From NCBI RefSeq assembly GCF_001645105.1, contig NZ_LKEG01000057.1, forward strand, positions 1-64,000: 64,000 nt of DNA, given 5' to 3'. Shown here one piece after another: positions 17,444 to 27,231 of the stretch. Position 1 is the stretch's first letter, and every line of letters begins with the position of its first letter. Source of the DNA: Pseudomonas marginalis (lineage in GTDB: Bacteria > Pseudomonadota > Gammaproteobacteria > Pseudomonadales > Pseudomonadaceae). A model generated the notes under the pieces. That model was not told where the DNA came from. It did not search any database and saw only the letters and a program-made list of their open reading frames with translations. Made by a program: the position numbers and the translations under genes.

Positions 17444-18988
17444 ATGACTGCGAAATCACTGCTCACCACCCTGCTGCCCTTGGTCGCCGACCTGTCCCGC
17501 GAACTGCCCGAAGGCGAGCGTTACCGCCGCCTGCTGCAAGCCATGCGCGCCCTGCTGCCCTGCGACGCCGCCGCGCTGTTGCGCCTGGACGGCGACTCGC
17601 TGGTGCCGCTCGCCGTCGACGGTTTGAGCGCCGATACCCTGGGCCGGCGCTTCAAGGTCAGTGAACATCCGCGCTTTGCCGTGTTGCTGAGCAGCCCCGG
17701 CCCCACGCGCTTCGACAGCGACAGCGAATTGCCCGACCCCTACGACGGCCTGGTCGATGGCCTGCACGGCCACCTGGAAGTGCACGACTGCATGGGCTGC
17801 CCACTGTTTGTCGACGACCATCCCTGGGGCTTGCTGACCCTGGACGCGCTCGACACCGAACGTTTCGAACGCGTTGAGCTGGATGCCCTGCAAGCCTTCG
17901 CCAGCCTCGCCGCCGCCACCGTCAACGTCGCCGAGCGCATCGAGCGCCTGGCCCTGCGTGCCGAAGACGAACACCAGCGTGCCGAGATCTACCGCCAAGC
18001 CAGCGGCCAGCAGCACAAGGAAATGATCGGCCAGAGCAAAACCCACAAACGCCTGGTGGAAGAAATCAAGTGGGTGGGCGGCAGCGACCTCACCGTGCTG
18101 ATCACTGGTGAAACCGGCGTGGGCAAGGAACTGGTGGCCCAGGCCATTCACGCCGCCTCACATCGCGCGGACAAACCGCTGATCAGCCTCAACTGCGCCG
18201 CCCTGCCGGAAACCCTGGTGGAAAGCGAGCTGTTCGGCCATGTACGCGGCGCCTTTACCGGTGCGCTGAACGAACGCCGGGGCAAGTTCGAGTTGGCCAA
18301 TGGCGGCACGCTGTTCCTGGATGAAGTGGGCGAGCTGTCGTTGACGGTACAGGCCAAGCTGCTGCGGGTGCTGCAAAGCGGCCAGTTGCAGCGCCTGGGG
18401 TCGGACAAGGAGCATCAGGTGGATGTGCGCTTGATCGCCGCCACCAACCGCGACCTCGCTGACGAAGTACGCAACGGCCGCTACCGCGCCGACTTCTACC
18501 ACCGCCTCAGTGTGTACCCGCTGCAAGTGCCGGCGCTGCGCGAGCGCGGGCGCGATGTGTTGCTGCTGGCCGGTTTCTTCCTTGAACAGAACCGCTCACG
18601 CATGGGCCTGGGCAGCCTGCGCCTGACCAGCGATGCCCAGGCGGCACTGTTGGCCTATAACTGGCCAGGCAACGTACGAGAGCTGGAACATTTGATCGGA
18701 CGCAGCGCGCTGAAAGCCCTCGGCAACTGTCGCGAGCGTCCGAAGATTCTCAGCCTGAGTGCACAGGACCTCGACCTGCCCGATGTCAGCGCGCCGGTGG
18801 TCGAAGCGCCGGTCCACACCGGCCTCGCCGTCACCGGCGACCTGCGCCAGGCCACCGAGCAATACCAACGCCAAGTCATCAGCGCCTGCCTGGAACGCCA
18901 CCAGCACAACTGGGCCAGCGCCGCTCGCGAGCTGGGCCTGGACCGCGCCAACCTCGGCCGCATGGCCAAGCGCCTGGGGATGAAATAA
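17444..18988 (+). CDS. norR: NO-responsive sigma-54 activator NorR
   Basis: NorR (514 aa) senses nitric oxide with a non-haem iron in its N-terminal GAF domain and then drives sigma-54 transcription of NO-detoxifying genes. The GAF domain spans about 1-170. The AAA+ domain has Walker A GETGVGKE at 225-232, the sigma-54 contact loop GAFTGA near 269 and Walker B LFLDEVGEL. A Fis-type helix-turn-helix ends the protein (NWASAARELGLDRANLGRMA). ATG 17444 has an AAGGAG site. It is divergent from hmp, the usual pseudomonad arrangement. Confidence 0.96.
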   Translation: MTAKSLLTTLLPLVADLSRELPEGERYRRLLQAMRALLPCDAAALLRLDGDSLVPLAVDGLSADTLGRRFKVSEHPRFAVLLSSPGPTRFDSDSELPDPYDGLVDGLHGHLEVHDCMGCPLFVDDHPWGLLTLDALDTERFERVELDALQAFASLAAATVNVAERIERLALRAEDEHQRAEIYRQASGQQHKEMIGQSKTHKRLVEEIKWVGGSDLTVLITGETGVGKELVAQAIHAASHRADKPLISLNCAALPETLVESELFGHVRGAFTGALNERRGKFELANGGTLFLDEVGELSLTVQAKLLRVLQSGQLQRLGSDKEHQVDVRLIAATNRDLADEVRNGRYRADFYHRLSVYPLQVPALRERGRDVLLLAGFFLEQNRSRMGLGSLRLTSDAQAALLAYNWPGNVRELEHLIGRSALKALGNCRERPKILSLSAQDLDLPDVSAPVVEAPVHTGLAVTGDLRQATEQYQRQVISACLERHQHNWASAARELGLDRANLGRMAKRLGMK

Positions 18989-19007
18989 AAGGATGCACCC
19001 CATCTAA

Positions 19008-19091
19008 ATGGGGGCTTGCCTGCGATGGCGGTGAACCAATCAAAGATAAGCCGGCTGTCACACCGCCATCGGGGGCAAGCCCCCTCCCACA
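19008..19091. repeat. REPIN of the GGGGGCTTGCC/GATGGCGGTG type
   Basis: The left half (TGGGGGCTTGCCTGCGATGG, then CGGTG) and the right half (CACCGCCATCGGGGGCAAGC, then CCCCTCCCACA) form an imperfect inverted pair that fills the whole spacer between the convergent norR and DMT transporter genes. Confidence 0.8.
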
Positions 19092-19994
19092 CTAGACGGC
19101 CTTCGCCTCGAAAACCGGGCCAGTAACCTTAGGCTTACGAAACACCAACACATTCCCCACCATCACCAGCACCAACCCCGCCAACGCCGGCGCGGTCCAC
19201 TGATAGCCCTCGGCAAACGCCGACACATTCAACGCCACCACCGGGAACAGCACCGTGCAATACGCAGCACGCTCCGGCCCCATGCGCCCCACCAGCGTCA
19301 GGTACGCCGTGAACCCGATCACCGACCCTGGAATCACCAGGTACCACAACGCCCCGACATACCGTGCACTCCAGTCCATCTCGAACGGGATCCCGCGCAC
19401 CGCGCAATACGTTGCCAACATCGCCGCGCCATACGCCATGCCCCAGGCATTGGTGGTCAACGGCCTGAGCCCAGCCTTCTGCTGCAGACTCGAGAGCATA
19501 TTGCCGGCCGAGAAACACATCGTCCCCAACAATGCCAAGCCCAGGCCAAGCAGGGTCTGCGGGCTAGCGGTATGCCCCACCACTTCCGGCCAGAACAACA
19601 AGCCCAACCCGGCCAACCCCAGGCCGCCGCCCATCAACACATTACGCGCGACCCGCTGGCCGAAAAACACCCGGGCATTGAGTGCGTTCCACAACGTGGC
19701 CGTGGAAAACACCACCGCCACCAGGCCGCTGGGGATCCATTGGCTGGCGGTCAGGAAGCACATGAAGTTAACGCAGAACAGGCACAAGCCCTGGGCGACG
19801 CAGATCAGGTGCCCGCGGCGGCTCATCACCTGCAACTTGCGACTCAGCAGCAACAGCGCAAACAGCACCAGCGCCGCCAGGCCGAAGCGATACACGATAG
19901 ACACAGGAATCGCCACCACGCCCAGCTGCCATTTGAGGGCAATCCAGGTGGTGCCCCAGATCAGCACGGTGAGTAAGTAGAGGGAAAGGTTCAT
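19092..19994 (-). CDS. DMT-superfamily (EamA) transporter
   Basis: This 300-aa inner-membrane protein has ten hydrophobic segments in two EamA repeats (YLLTVLIWGTTWIALKW at the start; GMAYGAAMLATYCAV and WYLVIPGSVIGFTAYL in the second half). EamA proteins export metabolites or amino acids by an antiport mechanism. The frame is open to 20165, but MNLSLYLLTVL at 19994 begins the first helix and leaves a normal spacer to the divergent AraC gene. The substrate is unknown. Control by the neighbouring AraC protein is likely. Confidence 0.88.
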   Translation of the reverse strand: MNLSLYLLTVLIWGTTWIALKWQLGVVAIPVSIVYRFGLAALVLFALLLLSRKLQVMSRRGHLICVAQGLCLFCVNFMCFLTASQWIPSGLVAVVFSTATLWNALNARVFFGQRVARNVLMGGGLGLAGLGLLFWPEVVGHTASPQTLLGLGLALLGTMCFSAGNMLSSLQQKAGLRPLTTNAWGMAYGAAMLATYCAVRGIPFEMDWSARYVGALWYLVIPGSVIGFTAYLTLVGRMGPERAAYCTVLFPVVALNVSAFAEGYQWTAPALAGLVLVMVGNVLVFRKPKVTGPVFEAKAV

Positions 19995-20132
19995 GACGGG
20001 CTCCGGTGATTGAGCCCCAGTGTCACCCTGCCCCCGTGGAAGGGTCTTGCACAATCTTGCGCTTTTGTCGGGCAGCGGGGGCACAGCGCCAGCATCGCGG
20101 AGTAGGATGCAAGGCGTCGGAGAGTATTCACC

Positions 20133-21008
20133 ATGCCAGATCTGGAATCCCTGCAAGTCTTTCAAGCGCTTAACCGCTCACCCAACGCACGGCTCGAAGC
20201 CTGCGCCGAGCTCGGTGACGGTTTGTCTGCAGCTTTGTGGAGCAACCACCACGACTCGCAGGATTACCAGGCGCCCAGCCATCACACCCTGTCGTGCTAC
20301 ATCGGCGGCGGCACCGGCACGTTCCGGCGCGACCAGCCCGGCACCAAGGGTGGGCCGGACAAGCTGTGCATCCTGCCCGCCGAGCATCAGTCGGCGTGGG
20401 TGATCAATGGCGAGATTCGCCTGGCCCATGTGTATTTCAGCCCGGAGCAATTTGCCCTCGGTTGCGTCACTCTGCTCGACCGCGAGCCCCGCGCATTGCA
20501 ACTGCGGGAAAGCACCTTTCTGGAGGACGCCAGCCAGGCCCGACGCTTTCACCAGTTGATCGCCCTCAACTGGCACGAACCCGCCGAGCGCCTGCTGACC
20601 AGCAGCCTGGCCCATGAAATGCTCAGCCATACCTTGCTCAGCCAGGTAGGCGCGCGCGAGGGGCTGCGTTTGAAAGGCGGGCTGGCGGCGCATCAACGGC
20701 GGCGATTGGTGGAGTACATCGACCAGCACCTGGAAGACCCGATCAGCCTGGGCCAACTGGCCGGGATGTGCGCGTTGTCCGAGTACCATTTCGCGCGGAT
20801 GTTCCGCCAAAGCTTCGGCCTGCCGCCCCATCAATACCTGCTGGCACGGCGGCTGACCCGCGCCCAGGCGCTACTGCGCAGCGGCGCCTTGCCCCTGGGC
20901 GAGATCGCGTTGTTGTGCGGTTTCTCCAGCGCCAGCCACTTCACCCATCGTTTTCGCCAAGCCATGGGCGCCACGCCCGGCGAATACCGCCAGGCGCTCG
21001 GCACTTAG
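20133..21008 (+). CDS. AraC-family transcriptional regulator
   Basis: The 291-aa product has a variable N-terminal effector domain (about 1-180) and a C-terminal AraC DNA-binding domain with two helix-turn-helix units: ISLGQLAGMCALSEYHFARM near 215-235 and LPLGEIALLCGFSSASHFTH near 258-278, ending in the family motif ATPGEYRQ. It is divergent from the DMT transporter gene (138 bp between the chosen starts) and probably controls it. The gene ends overlapping the convergent LuxR gene by four bases. Confidence 0.9.
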   Translation: MPDLESLQVFQALNRSPNARLEACAELGDGLSAALWSNHHDSQDYQAPSHHTLSCYIGGGTGTFRRDQPGTKGGPDKLCILPAEHQSAWVINGEIRLAHVYFSPEQFALGCVTLLDREPRALQLRESTFLEDASQARRFHQLIALNWHEPAERLLTSSLAHEMLSHTLLSQVGAREGLRLKGGLAAHQRRRLVEYIDQHLEDPISLGQLAGMCALSEYHFARMFRQSFGLPPHQYLLARRLTRAQALLRSGALPLGEIALLCGFSSASHFTHRFRQAMGATPGEYRQALGT

Positions 21009-23506
21009 GTCATCAACCCCAGGGCCTTGGCCTTGGCCACCGCTTGTGTACGTCGCTCCACACCCAACTTGCTGTGGATGCGCCGCGCATGGGTTTTGAC
21101 AGTGTGCAGGGAGATAAACAGACGATCAGCGATTTCCAGGTTAGAGTTACCAAGGGCGATCAACTGCAGCACTTCCAATTCGCGCTGGCTCAGGGGGTTG
21201 TCCACCGCGCCCGGCGTTGACGCCTGCGGCTCCATCCCCAGCTCACTCAACAACCCCGGCGAACGCAAACGCAGTTCACGAATCGCCTGCTGCACCTGAC
21301 AACGACCGGCCAGTTCCAAGCCGGTTTGCAGCGAGCGACGCGCCAGGGCAGCGTCGCCCAATTGCCAGGCCACTTCACCCAACACCAGGTGCAGCTCGGT
21401 TTCCAGGCAGAGCATGCCGCGCTGGTGGGTGGTTTCCAGCAAGGCACTGAGCCGCGCCACCGGTTGCTCGGCGCAGCCCAGTTTGACCTCTGCCAGCACC
21501 AGCAAGTATTCCAGGCGCGGAATCAATTCCAGGGTGGCCGGCGGCGCCTGTTTGGCCAGGGGCCCACGGAAGTGGCGGAGCACACGGCGCACCGCTTCTG
21601 CCGTCAGTTCGGCGCGACCTTGCTGCAGCCAGAAATGCCCGCTGACCAACAGCAGCACCGCACGGTACACCGTCTCGGGCACCTGGCGTTGCTGCATCAG
21701 CCGTTCCGCGTCGCGCAGCTGCACAAAGGCCTGGGCGTAGTCGCCACGGTTGGCGGCCAGCAGGCCCAGGCCGAGAAAACCATAAAGGACGCGCTTATCC
21801 TGGCTGTGCAGGCACATTTTCAAGCCTGCCTGGAAACAGGCGTCCGCCAGGCTATCTTGCCCCTGGCGCAATGCCAAGTGCCCGCGCCGCAGGGCAATAC
21901 GCCCCACCAATGGCCCGGCCTTGAGCCGCTGCTTGAGCAACATCGCCTGCACGTTTTCCAACAAACTCTGTGCCCGATAGGGTGCACCGCGCTGTTCCAG
22001 CAACTGTGCGTGATCCAGTTCGAGCAGGGCCTCGAGCAACAATGAACCCTGGGCGCGCGCCAGGCACAGCGCTTCACGGTTCAGGGCCTGGGCAACGTCC
22101 AGCTCGCCGCGCAGCAAGGCTTGCTGGGTCAGGCCCGACAGGCACATCAACCGCGAGGTCCAGGCGCTGTCGGGCAAGGCTTGCAACGCTTCAAGGAAAT
22201 GCTCGCGGGAACGCTCGGCGTCACCGCCCAAGTGCAACAGCCAGCCCCACTGCGCTTGCCAGCGCGCGAGTAAATGCCGCTGCAGTGCCGCCGTCGGTTG
22301 CGGAGCGAAGCGCGCCAACTGGTCGATGCATTGCGCGGCCTGGTCGAAGCGCCCGGCGAACAGCAGCGCCGCCGTCACCAGCCCCACCAGTTGCGCCGAG
22401 CCGAGCATCAATTCGTCGCCGTGCTGTTCATGCAGGCGCAACAGCAACACCGCGTTCTGCTGACGGAACAAGTCCTCGAAACTGAAATGCTGTAACAGGC
22501 TCACCGCCACTTCATATTCTTCGGCCAGCAGCGCGTGTTCAAACGCAGCCTGCCAGTCCTGCTCGGTGGTGAACCACTGGCAGGCGCGACGGTGCCAGGA
22601 ACGTTTGGCCGGCCAGGGTTCATCGCGCAGCAATTGGACGAGCGGTGGAAAAACCTGTAACCAGTCGGTGTCTTCCCAAGGCTGGATAAACGCACCAAGG
22701 GCCTGCAGGTCGCGCAGGTAGTAGTCACCGTCGCCAAAGCCGAACAGGTGCTCGCACAATCCGGTGTTGAAGCGCGGCAGATGGGCGAGCACGCGCCAGG
22801 CTTCTGCCAGTTCCGGCGGCAAGGTACTGAACAGTTCGTGCTGCAAGTAGTCGAGCAAGGTCTTTTCCGGATGCCCTTCCCCGAGCAAAGCGATACGCAC
22901 ACCGGCACACCAACCGCCGCTGAACTGCAGCACGCTGTCGACAGAAAGCCCCAGCGCCGGATTGAGCAGTTGCTGAATCTCCTCAGGACTGAACGCCAGA
23001 TCGGCACCGCACTCCAGCAACTCATCGTCGAGCAGCAACCGTGGCCAATTGCACATCGGCCGGCGCCGCGCCCCCAGCCACCACGTCAACGCCGGGCTGC
23101 TGACGGTGAGCAAGCGGTCGAGCAACGCGTCGGTGTCGGGGGTGGGCAAGCGACAGAAGTCATCGAGAAACACCCACGCCGGCGTCTGCCACTGAGTGAG
23201 GTCCAGCAGCAACGTCGCTTCATCGGTGAATGACAGGCCGAGGTTCTGCGCCAGGCGTCGGCAAACGTCGACCGGGCTTAAGGCAACACCGTTGAACGGC
23301 AGCCAGTACACCTGGCACCCCACCGGCGCCTGCAATGCACACTCGGCCAGCAACGCACTCTTACCGCTGCCACCCGGGGCGCACAGCAATTTGACCCTGA
23401 CCTGCGCCGCCAGCAAAGGCTCGGCCAGGCGTGGGCGCAGCAGATGGTGGGCGGATAGCCGAGGCATGAATCCAGGACGGTCCAGGCAGCGTGTCATGGC
23501 GGTCAT
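21005..23506 (-). CDS. MalT-like large ATP-dependent LuxR regulator
   Basis: The product (833 aa) belongs to the LAL/STAND group. An N-terminal P-loop is present (Walker A APGGSGKS at 43-50, Walker B-like WVFLDDFCRLP near 120), followed by a winged-helix and a long TPR-like helical region (about 330-760) that senses an inducer, and a LuxR helix-turn-helix (LSQRELEVLQLIALGNSNLE, then HTVKTHARRIHSKLGV). ATG 23506 has AGGA upstream. Such regulators switch on when a ligand binds the helical domain. It lies next to, and in the same direction as, the DUF1329/DUF1302 genes, which are probable targets; a REPIN separates them. Confidence 0.9.
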   Translation of the reverse strand: MTAMTRCLDRPGFMPRLSAHHLLRPRLAEPLLAAQVRVKLLCAPGGSGKSALLAECALQAPVGCQVYWLPFNGVALSPVDVCRRLAQNLGLSFTDEATLLLDLTQWQTPAWVFLDDFCRLPTPDTDALLDRLLTVSSPALTWWLGARRRPMCNWPRLLLDDELLECGADLAFSPEEIQQLLNPALGLSVDSVLQFSGGWCAGVRIALLGEGHPEKTLLDYLQHELFSTLPPELAEAWRVLAHLPRFNTGLCEHLFGFGDGDYYLRDLQALGAFIQPWEDTDWLQVFPPLVQLLRDEPWPAKRSWHRRACQWFTTEQDWQAAFEHALLAEEYEVAVSLLQHFSFEDLFRQQNAVLLLRLHEQHGDELMLGSAQLVGLVTAALLFAGRFDQAAQCIDQLARFAPQPTAALQRHLLARWQAQWGWLLHLGGDAERSREHFLEALQALPDSAWTSRLMCLSGLTQQALLRGELDVAQALNREALCLARAQGSLLLEALLELDHAQLLEQRGAPYRAQSLLENVQAMLLKQRLKAGPLVGRIALRRGHLALRQGQDSLADACFQAGLKMCLHSQDKRVLYGFLGLGLLAANRGDYAQAFVQLRDAERLMQQRQVPETVYRAVLLLVSGHFWLQQGRAELTAEAVRRVLRHFRGPLAKQAPPATLELIPRLEYLLVLAEVKLGCAEQPVARLSALLETTHQRGMLCLETELHLVLGEVAWQLGDAALARRSLQTGLELAGRCQVQQAIRELRLRSPGLLSELGMEPQASTPGAVDNPLSQRELEVLQLIALGNSNLEIADRLFISLHTVKTHARRIHSKLGVERRTQAVAKAKALGLMT

Positions 23507-23620
23507 TGCTGCATCCTGCGTTCTTATTGTTATGCAACCAGGCACCTACCCTAGTCCTGTGGTTGGCGGTTGTTGAAGAAGTATTCAGCGGGGTGATTTC
23601 CAGCCATGCATAAAACCCCA

Positions 23621-23713
23621 TGTGGGAGTTCAGGCTTGCTCCCGATGGCGGTGTATCAGTCGACCCATCCATTGACTGACACGCCCTCATCGGGGGCAAG
23701 CCCCCTCCCACCT
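23621..23713. repeat. REPIN of the TGTGGGAG...CCCGATGGCGGTG type
   Basis: An imperfect inverted pair: TGTGGGAGTTCAGGCTTGCT with CCCGATGGCGGTGT at 23621-23654, and ACGCCCTCATCGGGGGCAAG with CCCCCTCCCAC at about 23681-23711. It lies between the DUF1329 gene and the LuxR gene. Confidence 0.8.
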
Positions 23714-23736
23714 GTTTGACCCTGCTTCGATCCGGA

Positions 23737-25095
23737 TCAGCGCACCCCTTCAGCCCTCAGCGCAGCCGGCGTGTAGTCCGCCGCCTTGGCATTGAAACCA
23801 AACACAAAGCTGCTCTTCTCCTCGTTCTTCATGCCCAGCGCGATGTAGCGCCCGGCGATGATGTCGTAGAGGGTTTCCACGGTGTACGCCGGGGTCTGGT
23901 GGTTGTAGTAGAACTGCGCATGACCTTCGGCAACCCGCCACAGTTGGCCACGGCCGTCGTAGTGGTCCACCAGCGCCACCTGCCAGCTGTCCTCGTCGAT
24001 GTACATGTGGCGCTTGGCGTAGATATGCCGCTCACTCGGCTTGACCGTGCCCACCACTTCCCACACGCGGTGCAGCTCATAGCGGGTCAGGTCCTGGTTG
24101 ATGTGGCCGGCCTTGATGATGTCGTCGTACTCGAGCGTCGGTTGGTCGAGCTTGTAGCTGTTGTAGGGGATGTACATCTCCTTCTTGCCCACCAGCTTCC
24201 AGTCGTAGCGGTCCGGGGCGCCGGAGAACATGTCGAAGTTGTCGGAGGTGCGCAGGCCGTCCGAGGCGGTGCCCGGCCCGTCATACGCCACTTGCGGCGC
24301 ACGGCGTACGCGGCGTTGGCCGGCGTTGTAGATCCAGGCCAGGCGCGGCTCTTTCACCTGGTCGAGGGTTTCATGCACCAGCAACACATTACCCGCCAAG
24401 CGCGCCGGCGCGGTCACCGACTGCTTGAAGAAGGTCAGCACGTTGGCGGCCTTGGCCGGGTCCATGTCGGGGATCAGTTGCGGCACGGCCACTTCTTCCT
24501 CGAAGCGGATCGGCGTGTAGCTGCCGTTGGTCTGAGGCGTGGCCTGGGTGATGATGCGCCGCAGGTTGCCGCCGTGATAACGGGTGATGTGGTTCCACAG
24601 CACCTCCACGCCATTCTTCGGAATCGGGAACGCGTAGTAGCGGTTGCCGGTGAAGTTCTCCAGGCCGTTGCCGTCGTTGATTGGCTTGACGTTCAGCGCA
24701 CTGCGCTTGATCGATTCGTAGATCTCTGGCGGCAGGTTGACCGTGCGGTGGGTCGGGTACACCGGGATCTTGTAGGTCTCGGGGTAGCGCTTGAACATCG
24801 CCACCTGGCCGTCGGAGAGTTTGTCCTTGTACTTGTCGACGGTGGCGGCGGTGATCACGAACAGCGGTTTTTCACTGGCAAACGGATCGGCCAGGAAACC
24901 CTTGCTGTCCACCGCACCGGCGTTTTTCGGAATGCCGCCGGTCCAGGCCGGAATCGAGCCGTCGGCGTTGCCGGCTTTTTCGGCGCCTACCGGGGTCAGG
25001 GTGGTGCCGAGCTTGGCGGCTTCTTCCGGTGACACGGCGGCCATCACGTTGGCTGCCAGCAGGCTGAGGGCCATTACCGCAAATATCTTACGCAT
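23737..25095 (-). CDS. DUF1329 exported protein
   Basis: The 452-aa protein has a Sec signal peptide (MRKIFAVMALSLLAANVMA) and the DUF1329 domain, which is structurally related to lipid-carrier proteins of the LolA/LolB type. It is expected in the periplasm or at the outer membrane. It is the second gene of a pair with the DUF1302 barrel gene, 26 bp downstream, a conserved pairing in pseudomonads and other bacteria that use lipids, steroids or hydrophobic pollutants. Transport or sorting of a hydrophobic compound is inferred from that association. The operon probably answers to the adjacent MalT-like regulator. Confidence 0.9.
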   Translation of the reverse strand: MRKIFAVMALSLLAANVMAAVSPEEAAKLGTTLTPVGAEKAGNADGSIPAWTGGIPKNAGAVDSKGFLADPFASEKPLFVITAATVDKYKDKLSDGQVAMFKRYPETYKIPVYPTHRTVNLPPEIYESIKRSALNVKPINDGNGLENFTGNRYYAFPIPKNGVEVLWNHITRYHGGNLRRIITQATPQTNGSYTPIRFEEEVAVPQLIPDMDPAKAANVLTFFKQSVTAPARLAGNVLLVHETLDQVKEPRLAWIYNAGQRRVRRAPQVAYDGPGTASDGLRTSDNFDMFSGAPDRYDWKLVGKKEMYIPYNSYKLDQPTLEYDDIIKAGHINQDLTRYELHRVWEVVGTVKPSERHIYAKRHMYIDEDSWQVALVDHYDGRGQLWRVAEGHAQFYYNHQTPAYTVETLYDIIAGRYIALGMKNEEKSSFVFGFNAKAADYTPAALRAEGVR

Positions 25096-25121
25096 AGAGT
25101 CTTGTCCTTCTTTAAGCCAGA

Positions 25122-26912
25122 TCAGAAGTTCACGCCGAAGCTGAGGGCGAGGAAGTCACGGTCGGTCAGGGTGTTGTAGTCGCCACCAAAGAAGTCGGTG
25201 TAGCTGAGGCTCGCGGTGTAGGTGTTGCGGTAGTCCGCATCCACGCCAACACTGATGGCCTTGGCGCCTTTGTTGAACAGGCCGTTGGGGCCGTAGCCGG
25301 CAACGTCGTGGGACCAGGAGAGGTTGGGCTTGAGGTTCACCCCGGCAATTGCGTTGTTGTAGTCCAGGATCGCCCGTGCGCGGTATCCCCAAGAGGTAGA
25401 GGTGACAAAGCCGTCGGTATCACCCTGAAAACCGTAGGCACCGTAAACCGAGTCTCGGCCGTAACGCAGCTTGGATTTATCTTCCAGGCCGGCGACATGC
25501 ACAACAGCCGCTTCGCCCACCAACGTCAGGCGCTCGGCGCCCAGGACCTGGTCGAAGAACTGGGTCATGGTGCTTTGGATCTGGGTGATTTCCTTGCGGC
25601 GGTAGCCTTTGTTGTCGTCGCCGAAATTGCTGCGAATGGGTGAGGCCAGTTGGCCGGAAGTGGGGTTGATCAGGGCCAGGGTGAGGTCGGTTGTATTCAG
25701 TTGCACCGGTGCGTTTGGCCGGTAGCTGATCTCGCCAGTCCACGCCGTACCGGTGGGCAAGGTGGTGGAGAAGCTGGCGCCAAACAAGCGGATATCTTCC
25801 GGGTATTCAAGGTAATACTGGCCACGGCCGAGCATAGTGCTGGTGACCAAACCGTCCCCGGTTCCCGGCCGCAGGAAGTTGGCAAGGTTACGGATGGAAG
25901 TCATCGTCGTCGCGTTAGAGTTGTTGGTAATCGTGCCTACCGTGGGCGTTCGACTGTGGTAATTCATGAAGTACACGCCGTACTCGGTGTCATCGCCCAA
26001 CCAACGCAGGGCGGCACCAAATTGGCCGGAGTCGCGTGCGTCACGGTCGCCGGCGCGGCGCACGATTACCCCCTCATTGGTCACACTGAACCCTTGGCCA
26101 AAGTTCGCTGCCACCGGCTGCAAAGGCGCAATCGCCGGGTTCCCCACGGTGTAGTTGTTGGTGCAGCCGTCCGCCGCCACATCGCCACCAAAGAAGGTGC
26201 CGCAGTTGTCCAGCACCGTCTGGTCCCACTCCAATTGGTAGAAGCCTTCCAAGGTCAACTGGTTGGTCAGGCTCTGGGAAGCGAACAGCATGTTGACCGG
26301 AATCAACCCCTCCTTGATCTCGGCGCCCGGCCGACGAAATGCCGAGACGTCGATGGGGTTGATGCTGTTGATGGAGTTACCGATGAAGGTGCTTTCGCCC
26401 CAGCTCACCACCTGCTTGCCCGCACGCACAGTGCCCGGCAAATCACCCAGCGAATAGTTGTGGTAGACGAAGGCGTCGAGGATTTGCGCGCCGCTGGACT
26501 TGGCGCCTTCCTTGCGGTTGTGGTTGCTGATCGGCTTGAACTCGCGGTCTTCGTCCTGGAGCTCGAAGTCGTACCAGTATTTACCCCGCACAAACACGCC
26601 CGTATCGCCGTACTTCAATTCAAGGTCGTGCAGGCCCTTGAAGATCTTGGAAAAGGTTTCGCCCTTCTTGAAGTTCAGCCGGCCGTCATCCCCGGTGGAC
26701 GCTTGCCCGGTGCCGCCATTGACGGTGCCCACCAGCTTCTTGTCCGCATCGCGCATGCCCCAACTCGCGCCCACCGACAGCGAGGAATCGAATTGCCCTT
26801 CGATCTCGCCAATGTTGAACGAAACAGCCTGTGCCTGCGCACAGCAACCCAACGCAACCGCAGCGGCCAGCGCCTGTGGCTTGAAGATGGCGCGCATTGT
26901 TGTTTTTGTCAT
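25122..26912 (-). CDS. DUF1302 outer-membrane barrel protein
   Basis: The product (596 aa) has a signal peptide (ALAAAVALGCCAQAQA) and the DUF1302 domain, a beta-barrel rich in alternating aromatic strands (FNIGEIEGQFDSSLSVGASW at the mature start and a C-terminal LALSFGVNF strand ending in Phe, the usual outer-membrane signature). The frame is open to 27128, but MTKTTMRAIF at 26912 starts the signal peptide. It is the first gene of the DUF1302-DUF1329 pair. A role in passage of hydrophobic molecules through the outer membrane is inferred from the domain pairing. Confidence 0.9.
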   Translation of the reverse strand: MTKTTMRAIFKPQALAAAVALGCCAQAQAVSFNIGEIEGQFDSSLSVGASWGMRDADKKLVGTVNGGTGQASTGDDGRLNFKKGETFSKIFKGLHDLELKYGDTGVFVRGKYWYDFELQDEDREFKPISNHNRKEGAKSSGAQILDAFVYHNYSLGDLPGTVRAGKQVVSWGESTFIGNSINSINPIDVSAFRRPGAEIKEGLIPVNMLFASQSLTNQLTLEGFYQLEWDQTVLDNCGTFFGGDVAADGCTNNYTVGNPAIAPLQPVAANFGQGFSVTNEGVIVRRAGDRDARDSGQFGAALRWLGDDTEYGVYFMNYHSRTPTVGTITNNSNATTMTSIRNLANFLRPGTGDGLVTSTMLGRGQYYLEYPEDIRLFGASFSTTLPTGTAWTGEISYRPNAPVQLNTTDLTLALINPTSGQLASPIRSNFGDDNKGYRRKEITQIQSTMTQFFDQVLGAERLTLVGEAAVVHVAGLEDKSKLRYGRDSVYGAYGFQGDTDGFVTSTSWGYRARAILDYNNAIAGVNLKPNLSWSHDVAGYGPNGLFNKGAKAISVGVDADYRNTYTASLSYTDFFGGDYNTLTDRDFLALSFGVNF

Positions 26913-27095
26913 GCGTCTTCCCCGGTGAGTGACAGAAGGCCCCACCCTACTGCCGACTATCGGGAGCGATAAGCGCACCAAGGAGGGATTCGTGTTGTCG
27001 CTCAAAAGGATGACAGGGCGCTCTGGCCGGGGTCTGGGCGCACGCATGCGTCGGGTGGATGGGGGGTTATCAGGAGAATGGATGGAGCGCAGCGT

Positions 27096-27137
27096 GACTG
27101 TTGCCGATTCAGCAACAGTCCTTGTCATGAATCGGCA
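27096..27137. promoter_or_regulatory. Overlapping inverted repeats upstream of DUF1302 gene
   Basis: Two perfect, mutually exclusive repeats: GACTGTTGC-N7-GCAACAGTC (27096-27104 and 27112-27120) and TGCCGATTCA-N16-TGAATCGGCA (27102-27111 and 27128-27137). The first, with 7-base spacing, looks like a dimer operator. It lies about 185 bp before the DUF1302 start, so it could bind the adjacent LuxR protein or another regulator. The rest of 26913-27300 shows no gene. Confidence 0.45.
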
Positions 27138-27231
27138 TTACTCATTTTGTTACAAGCAGCTATTCTTGCCGGGCTTTCAGGGCAAACCGCTCGCTTCCGC
27201 CTCCGGAAGAAAAGCCAGCCTCAAGATGGAT

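Noticed and set aside
25650..26972. 440-codon open frame opposite the DUF1302 gene
   Set aside because: A shadow of the barrel gene; no ribosome binding site or family.
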